DNA from: a bacterium
Lineage (GTDB): Bacteria > Eremiobacterota > Eremiobacteria > Baltobacterales > Baltobacteraceae
Length of the DNA stretch: 5,638 bases
Reading direction: 5' to 3'
Assembly: GCA_021784715.1 (NCBI GenBank)
Contig: JAJYHP010000113.1
Span: 1 to 5,638, forward strand
This document shows positions 1-5,159 of this stretch, one piece after another. Position 1 is the first letter of the stretch, and each line of letters begins with the position of its first letter. The notes beneath the pieces were generated by a model that saw only the letters and a program-made list of their open reading frames with translations, did no database searches and was not told the DNA's origin. The position numbers and the translations under genes are program-made.

Positions 1-51
1 CGTGGCATTTCAAGACCGCCGCATTCAACCGCTCTGCCATCTCTCCGTCTC
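1..51. repeat. Left copy of the 51-bp att core repeat
   Basis: Bases 1-51 are identical to 5506-5556. The copies diverge immediately after (tatgcc here, ggccgt on the right). The left limit cannot be set because the window starts at the repeat. On the minus strand, positions 46 down to 8 match the 5' half of tRNA-Ser(UGA), through D-arm and anticodon loop. Positions 7-1 do not pair with the anticodon stem, so as written this copy does not read into an intact tRNA. It may be attL, or the attP junction of a circular or tandem form. Confidence 0.9.
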
Positions 52-96
52 TATGCCATGCGGGTTTGCGCCGCATGCGTTTCGCTCCAAACCCTC

Positions 97-119
97 AACG
101 GTTGCCATTCGGTTGCCGT
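97..119. repeat. Left arm-type integrase site: paired CGGTTGCC boxes
   Basis: This 23-bp sequence recurs at 5384-5406 in the same orientation with one mismatch (c105 versus t5392). Inside it, CGGTTGCC occurs twice, at 99-106 and 110-117, an 11-bp period or one helical turn. Matching short repeats near both att cores fit arm-type sites bound by the N-terminal domain of a lambda-type integrase. The integrase here has such an N-terminal region. Assignment is by position and pattern only. Confidence 0.6.
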
Positions 120-140
120 AGGGGTTTCGCCCGAGCCTTT

Positions 141-1295
141 TTATGCCCCGCGAGCCCGCCTCGAACGGGCCCGTTCGAGGGTGGCGTCGATAGCTTCGAC
201 CGCCTTTAGCTGGAGTCCGGCAACGACGTGGCCGTACACGTTGAGCGTCGTTGACGGAGCGCTATGCCCGAGAACCGCTGAAACACTTCGCACGTCGGCG
301 CCGCTTGCGAGCGCCCACGTCGCGGCAGTATGCCGAAGATCGTGCAGGCGGGCCCACGGAATGCCTGCTTTGCGTGCCAAGACCTTAAAGGCGCGTGTTG
401 GAGCGTCGAGATCGAGCGGTTCCCCAATCTCATCGGCAAAGATAAAACCCTGGTCGCAGTAGGCTTCCCCGGCAGCGAGCTTTTCCTGCGCTTGTTGAGC
501 GCGTTGCCGCCGCAGCGCCGTCGCACCGATCGGCCCTAAGGGAACGACTCGCTCGCGCCCCGTCTTAGTCGGCTTCAAAAAGTAGCCGCCTTGCCGATCA
601 TCGCCGATTGCCTGCCGGACGCTGAGCACACCACGCTCGCTATCGAAGGCATCCCATTTGAGCGCCGCAATCTCGCCCCGCCGCATCCCGGTAACGGTCG
701 CAAGGGCAAAGAACGGGTAGAGCCGATGGCTTTCGGCAAGCGAAAGAAACGCGTCGGCCTCATCGCCCGTCAACGCGCGCGCAGGCGATGGACCGGGACG
801 CGGCGGATCGACAGCACGGACGATATTTCGTTCGATGAGGTTGCGGCGTTCGGCCCAACCGAAAACACGATGCAACAGCCGATGAACGTGGAGAACGGTT
901 CGAGGGTTGAGCGGGCGACCATGAAAAATTGGCGCGCTTTGAAGGCGCGCGTACACGTCGGCGATATGCGTGGGCCGAATCTTCGCGAGCGGCAGCGCCC
1001 CAAGCCAGGGCAAAGCGTGAAGCCGCCATACTTCTTCGTAGCGGTGCGTCGTCGTCGGGCTCAAGCGCGTACGTGCCTCAGCGAGAAACCGCTCCACGAC
1101 CTCGGCGACCGTTACGCTGTTCGGCGAGAGATCGATCCCGCGATCCCGCGCTTCGAGCGCTTCGCGTTCGGCGTGCTCAGCCTCTTTGCGCGTGCGATAA
1201 GTGCCGAGCGAACGACGACGGCGCCCGCCGGCTGCAGATGCGTCGAGATCGATAAGAACGGCGTAGCGACCGCTCTTGCGGCGATAGATGCTCAC
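141..1295 (-). CDS. int: Tyrosine site-specific recombinase (phage-type integrase)
   Basis: This 384-aa enzyme would catalyse integration and excision between the tRNA-associated att cores. Residues about 1-50 are a small basic arm-DNA-binding domain (YRRKSGRYAV, then RRRRSLGTYRTRKEAE). Residues about 60-155 form the SAM-like core-binding domain, and 170-370 the catalytic domain. All catalytic residues are present: R205 in TGMRRGE, K244 in TKTGR, H318 and R321 in HDLRH, H344 in LGHS, and nucleophile Y354 in NVYGHV. Length is normal for the family. The start is GTG (1295-1293), overlapping the upstream repressor stop as GTGA, with AGAGAGG as a ribosome binding site about six bases upstream. 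It is therefore probably co-transcribed with, and translationally coupled to, the repressor-like gene. The stop TAA lies 90 bases from the left core. A 22-bp perfect palindrome sits in the last codons. Confidence 0.97.
   Translation of the reverse strand: MSIYRRKSGRYAVLIDLDASAAGGRRRRSLGTYRTRKEAEHAEREALEARDRGIDLSPNSVTVAEVVERFLAEARTRLSPTTTHRYEEVWRLHALPWLGALPLAKIRPTHIADVYARLQSAPIFHGRPLNPRTVLHVHRLLHRVFGWAERRNLIERNIVRAVDPPRPGPSPARALTGDEADAFLSLAESHRLYPFFALATVTGMRRGEIAALKWDAFDSERGVLSVRQAIGDDRQGGYFLKPTKTGRERVVPLGPIGATALRRQRAQQAQEKLAAGEAYCDQGFIFADEIGEPLDLDAPTRAFKVLARKAGIPWARLHDLRHTAATWALASGADVRSVSAVLGHSAPSTTLNVYGHVVAGLQLKAVEAIDATLERARSRRARGA
159..180. repeat. Perfect 22-bp palindrome in the 3' end of int
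   Basis: CCTCGAACGGG is followed directly by its reverse complement, with no spacer and no mismatch. It encodes part of the basic C-terminal tail of the integrase (LERARS). It could form a hairpin in the int mRNA or bind a dimeric protein. No T-run follows it in the direction of int, so it is not a standard terminator. Confidence 0.7.
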
Positions 1296-2104
1296 GAATG
1301 GCCTCTCTTTCGGCGTGGCTTCGCCGGAACGATGGTGGGGTTAGCTGGCGTGGCGCGTAGCGCAAGATCGAAGCGAGCGTGGAGCGCGTCGAAGATGCGC
1401 TTCTCACTCGCAAGGCGTTCCTTAAATTTGGCGCTAGGACTGGCGCTGGCAAGCTCCCGTCGCACGACCCATTTAACGTGCTCCCACGCGATGACGAACG
1501 ACCCGAACTCTTCAACCTCAACAGCGATCCCATGCCGTCGCAAGACCTCACAAACGGCGCTGAAACCAACTGGTGCAAGCGGCGGCTGAAGCTCGGCTAC
1601 GAGGATAGAGAGAAACGCCTGATTCAGCTCGACCGCGAATCGACGCGCAGTAGCCTCTCCGCTCACGCGCATGTACGCTTCTACGCATTCGCGATAGCCG
1701 TCGCTCAGGTAGGGAGGCCCGTAGCGGCCTAGCAGCGCGAGTGCGGCTCGGATAAGGCCGTCGCGATCCATCGAAAAGTCAGCGCGCAGGACGATCTCGC
1801 CATCGTCGAACTCGCCGCGGCTTTCAGAGTTGAACATCGCACCGGGGACATGCTGCGATGGATCGAGCAGGCCGCTCAGCATGGCCTTGCAATCGAGGCA
1901 TGGCCCCACATGGGGATTGCGCGTAAGCCGGGCGATTGCGCGGTTGATTCGCAGGACCGTCTTAGGATCGGGGCGTCGTCCTCCGCGAAGATAGCGGTTG
2001 ATGGTGGGCAACTCCATATCGAGGTGCGCGGCGATCTCCATTTGCCGCACGTTCGCCAAACGAAGAATATCGAGAACAGCCTCGCGCCATGTGGTAATTT
2101 TCAC
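1292..2104 (-). CDS. HTH (XRE-like) repressor-type regulator
   Basis: This 270-aa protein has a helix-turn-helix domain at about residues 5-60 (REAVLDILRLANVRQMEIAAHL, then PTINRYLRGGRRPDPKTV), similar to XRE/Cro-CI proteins. The remaining 200 residues match no family I recognise. They contain one CxxC pair (C69, C72), an acidic stretch near 97-105 and a basic tail (KPRRKRG). No LexA/CI-type autoprotease signature (Ala-Gly site with Ser/Lys dyad) is evident, so induction is probably not by RecA self-cleavage. It lies divergent to the excisionase-like gene and upstream of int, the usual place for an element's master repressor. The start is GTG (2104-2102) with no clear ribosome binding site; the predicted promoter places transcription start almost on the start codon, so the mRNA may be leaderless. 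An inverted repeat over the promoter and first codons suggests autoregulation. Confidence 0.8.
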   Translation of the reverse strand: MKITTWREAVLDILRLANVRQMEIAAHLDMELPTINRYLRGGRRPDPKTVLRINRAIARLTRNPHVGPCLDCKAMLSGLLDPSQHVPGAMFNSESRGEFDDGEIVLRADFSMDRDGLIRAALALLGRYGPPYLSDGYRECVEAYMRVSGEATARRFAVELNQAFLSILVAELQPPLAPVGFSAVCEVLRRHGIAVEVEEFGSFVIAWEHVKWVVRRELASASPSAKFKERLASEKRIFDALHARFDLALRATPANPTIVPAKPRRKRGHS

Positions 2105-2120
2105 AATCTTTTATTACCAC
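2091..2120. promoter_or_regulatory. Candidate operator: inverted repeat gtggtaat-N14-attaccac
   Basis: Two perfect 8-bp inverted arms, 2091-2098 and 2113-2120, lie 22 bp centre to centre, about two helical turns, as expected for a dimeric or cooperative HTH repressor. The right arm contains the predicted -10 box of the repressor gene. The left arm lies in that gene's codons 3-5. The spacer holds the -35 candidate of the rightward promoter. One bound repressor could block both promoters. The identity of the binding protein is inferred from position. Confidence 0.6.
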
Positions 2121-2127
2121 TCAAAAT
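2100..2127 (+). promoter_or_regulatory. Predicted rightward promoter for the xis-rep operon
   Basis: TTCACA (2100-2105), a 16-bp spacer and CAAAAT (2122-2127) form a moderate sigma70-type match. It overlaps the opposite repressor promoter and the inverted repeat, giving a face-to-face switch. The leader to the ATG at 2145 would be only about 11 bases, and no strong ribosome binding site precedes it. The -10 box is a weak match. Confidence 0.35.
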
Positions 2128-2140
2128 GGGGTATCGTCAA
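2113..2140 (-). promoter_or_regulatory. Predicted promoter of the repressor-int operon
   Basis: On the minus strand there is TTGACG (2140-2135), a 16-bp spacer and GGTAAT (2118-2113). Transcription would start near 2106, within about three bases of the GTG start at 2104. This explains the missing Shine-Dalgarno and predicts a leaderless or near-leaderless mRNA. Confidence 0.5.
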
Positions 2141-2144
2141 GCCC

Positions 2145-2348
2145 ATGAACCACGAAAAACCCTCCCCGGCGCTGCTCGACTTCGACCAGGCGCAGCGCTA
2201 CCTGGGGAATATCTCGCGTTCCACGCTTAAGCTGTTGAGGGCACGAGGCGACGTCGTCGCGTTGAACGTGCAGCGGCGTGTCCTCTTCCCGCGCACTGCG
2301 CTTGATGCGTACATCGCGCGACAGATCACTGCGGCGAGGCGCCCGTGA
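2145..2348 (+). CDS. Excisionase-like helix-turn-helix DNA-binding protein
   Basis: This 67-aa protein has the pattern of the HTH_17 (MerR-like/excisionase) family across residues 11-61: the hydrophobic start LLDFDQAQRYLG, the recognition region ISRSTLKLLRARGD, and the wing and tail RRVLFPRTALDAYI. Such proteins bend DNA at att sites to favour excision or act as small activators. The ATG at 2145 is chosen because it begins just before the domain and leaves the regulatory region free; the reading frame is open further upstream, but that part runs through the operator and the repressor gene. It is the first gene of the rightward operon. Its TGA overlaps the next start as GTGA. Whether it acts as Xis, as a transcription activator, or as both cannot be told from sequence. 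Confidence 0.82.
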   Translation: MNHEKPSPALLDFDQAQRYLGNISRSTLKLLRARGDVVALNVQRRVLFPRTALDAYIARQITAARRP

Positions 2349-2641
2349 ATACGCAGCGATCGGTCAGCCAAGCGATTAACGACGCGATACTCGACCGCAC
2401 ACTCGCGTGGCAGAAATCGGACGAAGCGCAACGTGCAGTTCGCTCCGAGATCGGCGGCGCGATCGAACGCGCACAGCTCGGCGACACGACGCCCGATTAT
2501 TCGTTCGACGAAAATGATCCGTCGCACGCCAACCTACTCGCTCGTGCGCTCGCCGACGTGCGAGCTGAACACGTTCGCCGGGAGCGTGAGGCGGCGAAGA
2601 TACTCGCGCTCGGGCGGAAGCAGCGCGGAGATGTCCGATGA
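2345..2641 (+). CDS. Hypothetical 98-aa charged protein
   Basis: I do not recognise this family. The protein is charged and probably mostly helical, with a likely amphipathic helix at about 60-93 (NLLARALADVRAEHVRRERE). An acidic centre (DYSFDENDPSH, about 51-61) separates two basic helical parts. There are no cysteine motifs and no membrane segment. The GTG start at 2345 overlaps the excisionase-like stop as GTGA and has GAGG five bases upstream. The end overlaps the ATPase start as ATGA. This tight packing between regulator and ATPase suggests a replication accessory or a helicase partner. That is inference from position alone. Confidence 0.72.
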   Translation: MNTQRSVSQAINDAILDRTLAWQKSDEAQRAVRSEIGGAIERAQLGDTTPDYSFDENDPSHANLLARALADVRAEHVRREREAAKILALGRKQRGDVR

Positions 2642-3945
2642 AGAGCGGAGACATCTTCGACCGTCTTGCCATCGCACCGCCGTCGGCACAAATCGATAGC
2701 GATTCGCCCTCTCGAATCGTTCGGCTCGTTCCCGCTTCGAGTATCGCACCCATCGAAACGCGATTCGTTCTTGCACCATATATTCCGCGAGGCGAGGCGA
2801 CCTGGATCGAAGGAGTCACCAAGTCTGGCAAGACCATGGTGCTCTGCGACATCATTGCGCGGATAACTCGCGGCACATCATTCCCTACTGGTGTGCAGAT
2901 CGAGCCGGGGCACTGCGTCATTCTTACTTGCGAGGATTCCCCAGAGCGGACCATCATTCCACGACTTACGGCGAGCGGTGCGGACCTCTCGCGCGTTCGT
3001 TTAGTCCGTGTCGACGAAGCGGGCGAAGAGGTGCTTCCGTCATTTCTGACCGATCTTGACGGCATAGAGCGTGGCCTCAGAAACGACCGGGCATCATTGG
3101 TCGCTGTTGATGGAACGTTCGGCGTGCTTGGCGTCCGCGATTCAAATTCTTACACGGAGGCGTATGCAACGATGCTCCCGTTCGTCGCTATGGTACGGCG
3201 GCTTGAGATCGGTGCGCCGATTCTTCGTCACGTAAGAAAGAGCGAGGCGAGCGCATTGAATCGTGGCATCGGATCGGTTGGTTTTAGTTCGCTTGCGCGT
3301 TCGACGATCTCCGTGGCCGTCGACCGCGACGACACGGCGGGGGCGCGTCGTCTTTTTGCGCACGCAGGAAGCAATGTCGGCGAAGTCGGCCCAACGATTT
3401 CGTTCTCTATCGAGGGAGCATCGATCGCAGGCTTCGAGCGTTCGGTCGGGCGCGTAAGATGGGGCGAGATCGTCGAGGTTACCGCCGATGAAGCGATGGC
3501 CGATCGGGCTCCCGAAGACCGCACCGAGCGCGACGTAGCCGAGGAGTTTCTCCGAGGCTTTCTGGCTGAGCCGACGCCTGCGAACGCCGTCTTCGAGGCT
3601 GCGGAGAAACAGCGGATCGCGCGCCGCACTCTGTATCGCGCGGCGATGCGACTCGGGATCGAAAAGCAGCGGCGAGGGTTCGGCGAGGGGTCGCTCTGGA
3701 TACCACCAAGCGATGGCGGCGACTCCATTCGTGCCAAAAGAGCCCATTCGTGCCAAGATAATGCAGCTGGCACAACGGGCACGAATGACCGGCCTAGCCA
3801 TGAAGGTAAGCTCTGCATTCGGTGCAAGCGCATTCGCAGCTGCTATGCGACTGGCGACGGAAATGTGTGCGCGGATTGCGGTAGCCTTGACCTCGCTGTA
3901 GCATATGCCATCGAACCGATTCATCCAGAAGCGAGGCGCGAATGA
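2638..3945 (+). CDS. RepA-like AAA (RecA-fold) ATPase with C-terminal zinc ribbon
   Basis: This 435-aa protein is a probable replicative helicase or helicase-loader type ATPase of the AAA_25/RepA-like group. Walker A is G59-VTKS-GKT (K65, T66). The CED motif at 98-100 with ERTIIPRL matches the conserved block that follows strand 2 in this family. Walker B is SLVAVDG (D158), and HVRK (198-201) fits the sensor position. Residues about 290-357 form a winged-helix-like tail with RRTLYRAAMRLGI, common in phage and plasmid members. After a polar linker (about 358-390) come C393-x2-C396 and C411-x2-C414, a zinc ribbon, with an extra C402. The ATG at 2638 overlaps the preceding stop as ATGA and has GGAG seven bases upstream. 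It is probably the element's replication initiator or helicase. The linker DNA carries iteron-like repeats. No primase domain is present. Confidence 0.85.
   Translation: MKSGDIFDRLAIAPPSAQIDSDSPSRIVRLVPASSIAPIETRFVLAPYIPRGEATWIEGVTKSGKTMVLCDIIARITRGTSFPTGVQIEPGHCVILTCEDSPERTIIPRLTASGADLSRVRLVRVDEAGEEVLPSFLTDLDGIERGLRNDRASLVAVDGTFGVLGVRDSNSYTEAYATMLPFVAMVRRLEIGAPILRHVRKSEASALNRGIGSVGFSSLARSTISVAVDRDDTAGARRLFAHAGSNVGEVGPTISFSIEGASIAGFERSVGRVRWGEIVEVTADEAMADRAPEDRTERDVAEEFLRGFLAEPTPANAVFEAAEKQRIARRTLYRAAMRLGIEKQRRGFGEGSLWIPPSDGGDSIRAKRAHSCQDNAAGTTGTNDRPSHEGKLCIRCKRIRSCYATGDGNVCADCGSLDLAVAYAIEPIHPEARRE
3725..3787. repeat. Iteron-like repeats cattcgtgcc inside the ATPase gene
   Basis: The 13-mer ccattcgtgccaa occurs at 3725-3737 and 3744-3756 (19-bp period). 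The inverted form ggcacgaatg is at 3778-3787. Partial copies (cattcggtgcaa at 3816, cattcg at 3831) follow. The repeats lie in the linker codons (about residues 363-384) between the ATPase tail and the zinc ribbon, where protein sequence should be free to vary. They are candidate binding sites for the replication protein or for a transcription regulator. Confidence 0.55.
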
Positions 3946-4109
3946 CCCCGGTGCTCGCGCTCGACCAAGCCCGGGCCATCGTCGCGGCGGCGGCGTTGCT
4001 CGCGTCGGTGGGAATCAGGCTTCGTCCGGTGCCTCCCCGCCCAGCAGCTGAGGCGGCCTCGCCAAGGAACTGCGAAGCCCGCGCGAGGGGTTCAAAGTAT
4101 GACCAATAG
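3942..4109 (+). CDS. Small hypothetical protein, 55 aa
   Basis: This short reading frame begins at an ATG overlapping the ATPase stop (ATGA), with GAGG five bases upstream. It ends in TAG at 4107-4109, eleven bases into the next gene. The start, MTPVLALDQARAIVAAAALLASVG, has an alanine-rich hydrophobic segment at about 12-24, either a helix for packing or a marginal membrane segment. The rest is basic and proline-rich. I recognise no family. Reality is supported by the overlap chain and the ribosome binding site, not by homology. It could instead serve only to couple translation to the next gene. Confidence 0.5.
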   Translation: MTPVLALDQARAIVAAAALLASVGIRLRPVPPRPAAEAASPRNCEARARGSKYDQ

Positions 4110-4386
4110 GCGCAAGGGGAACGGCGCAGGTCGGGGTGGCCCAGCCAAGGGCGCGGGATTCTGGGGGCCAGCGAACGGCATGGGCTGGGGCGGCGAGAGC
4201 CGCGCCAGCGGTCAAGCTCGCGCTGGCCGCATGACAGCTGAAGAGCGGGCCAGCCTGCGCGAGGAAATGATCGACCTCTACCTCGCGATCATTCGCGACC
4301 CCGCGCAGACCGCGACGATTCGTATGGCGGCGGCAAACCACTTGCTCGAACGCCTCGACAATCCGTTCCTCGATCTGCTTTCCTGA
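4099..4386 (+). CDS. Small protein resembling phage small-terminase-type proteins
   Basis: This 95-aa protein has two parts. Residues 1-44 are Gly/Ala/Arg-rich with repeated units (GRGGPAKGAGFWGPANGMGW). Residues 45-95 are helical, with MTAEERASLREEMIDLYLAIIRD, a short linker, then TATIRMAAANHLLERLDNP. The pattern of a GGPAKGAG-type basic lead followed by a helix ending in R-x-AAA-x-x-LL-x-R is one I associate with small phage proteins annotated as terminase small subunits, which recognise DNA for packaging. This is recollection of a pattern, not an alignment. GAGGGG lies eight bases before the ATG, and the start overlaps the preceding gene by eleven bases. It is the last gene of the rightward operon. 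Alternatives are a nucleoid-type or other DNA-binding accessory protein. No catalytic motif is seen. Confidence 0.6.
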   Translation: MTNRRKGNGAGRGGPAKGAGFWGPANGMGWGGESRASGQARAGRMTAEERASLREEMIDLYLAIIRDPAQTATIRMAAANHLLERLDNPFLDLLS

Positions 4387-4421
4387 GTCTTGGGAATAGC
4401 CTGGAGTTTCTTTAGAGCCCC

Positions 4422-4464
4422 AACGCGCGCCCGTGCGCGCGCGCGCGAGGGGGGGGGGGCGCGC
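4422..4464. repeat. Alternating GC tract followed by an 11-G run
   Basis: This is a short simple-sequence block between the terminase-like gene and the cargo gene: alternating C/G steps around 4423-4447, then eleven consecutive G (4449-4459), then cgcgc. Such DNA is prone to Z-form, hairpin or slippage. It may stop transcription of the operon or hinder it, but no T-run supports a classic terminator. The rest of 4387-4535 holds only the ribosome binding site of the next gene. Confidence 0.7.
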
Positions 4465-4535
4465 TTATCCAAAGAACCTCGCCGCAAAGAGGTACGGGTG
4501 GCCGAGGAGGCTGGCCTTCAAAGGAGCGAGCGCCC

Positions 4536-5159
4536 ATGACCAAGAGTTGCACGAGCTGTGGGAGCCCAATCAGCGGTAGATTTTGCGGCATTTGTGGTGC
4601 GGACTCCGAGCAGCAAAATTTTACAACCCCCGCACAGCATATGACTGCCTGGAATCGCAAGGCGGGAAGAACGTCATATATTATGGGTAACGTTGTGCTC
4701 GTGGCCTTGGGGATCATCGTGTTATTTGTCGTCGTTGTAATTTTCGCGGCGATCTTCGCTGGTAATCCCAAACCCTCTCGGCCGATCAAACCGGCAGCGA
4801 CTACTGCGACGGTAGGCGATATGACATACACGATCACTAACTTCGGCGTCCGCCCAAGGTTTGGTCGCGGTGTTGCCGTCGGTGAATACCTCATTTTGGG
4901 AATGGTCGTACGGAATATCAGCAATTCGACCGCCACGGTAACTAATTCCGATTTTAGTCTGAAAGGTAGCAACGGTAACAACTATGCACCCGTGGACTAT
5001 CGGTATGTCGGGGAGTTTTCACATAGACGGGTGTCCGTTGGCAAAAGTGTAAGCGGAACCCTCGTTTTCGACGTACCGGCGGATACTGCGCCGACGGACT
5101 ACACAATCGACTTATGGGGCAATGATGATGACGTATCGCGGCATATAGCGCTGCCATAG
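4536..5159 (+). CDS. Zinc ribbon, single-TM, DUF4352-type membrane protein (cargo)
   Basis: This 207-aa protein has three parts. An N-terminal zinc ribbon is formed by C5-x2-C8 and C17-x2-C20 (GRFCGICG). One strong membrane helix lies at about 52-75 (VVLVALGIIVLFVVVVIFAA). After a Pro/Thr linker, residues about 91-195 form a beta-rich domain with the DUF4352 pattern: VGDMTYTI near the start, EYLILGMVVRNISN in the middle, GTLVFDVP and YTIDLWG at the end. The ribbon would be cytoplasmic and the beta domain outside. DUF4352 domains have an immunoglobulin-like fold and no general known function. The gene has its own strong site, AAGGAG at 4521-4526, nine bases from the ATG. It is separated from the operon by 149 bp and looks less GC-biased, as expected for cargo. 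It occupies the place before attR where satellites often carry accessory genes. Confidence 0.85.
   Translation: MTKSCTSCGSPISGRFCGICGADSEQQNFTTPAQHMTAWNRKAGRTSYIMGNVVLVALGIIVLFVVVVIFAAIFAGNPKPSRPIKPAATTATVGDMTYTITNFGVRPRFGRGVAVGEYLILGMVVRNISNSTATVTNSDFSLKGSNGNNYAPVDYRYVGEFSHRRVSVGKSVSGTLVFDVPADTAPTDYTIDLWGNDDDVSRHIALP

Noticed and set aside
121..141. Possible rho-independent terminator (ggg-tttcg-ccc then ttttt) on the plus strand
   Set aside because: Stem of only three or four pairs, the T-run is not adjacent to it, and no plus-strand gene ends there.
1293..1300. Inverted copy of the iteron core (cacgaatg) at the int start
   Set aside because: Only eight bases match and it overlaps the coupled start site; a single match this short is plausible by chance.
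591..1589. Plus-strand 332-codon open frame opposite int and the repressor
   Set aside because: It mirrors two well-supported genes, its product is Arg-rich without domain pattern, and it crosses both gene boundaries.
3725..3836. CRISPR-like repeat array
   Set aside because: Repeats are 10-13 bp, few, unevenly spaced, one is inverted, and all lie within coding sequence.
4412..4981. Minus-strand 189-codon open frame opposite the cargo gene
   Set aside because: The plus-strand frame has clear zinc ribbon, membrane helix and DUF4352 pattern with a strong ribosome site; this is its shadow and includes the GC/G tract.
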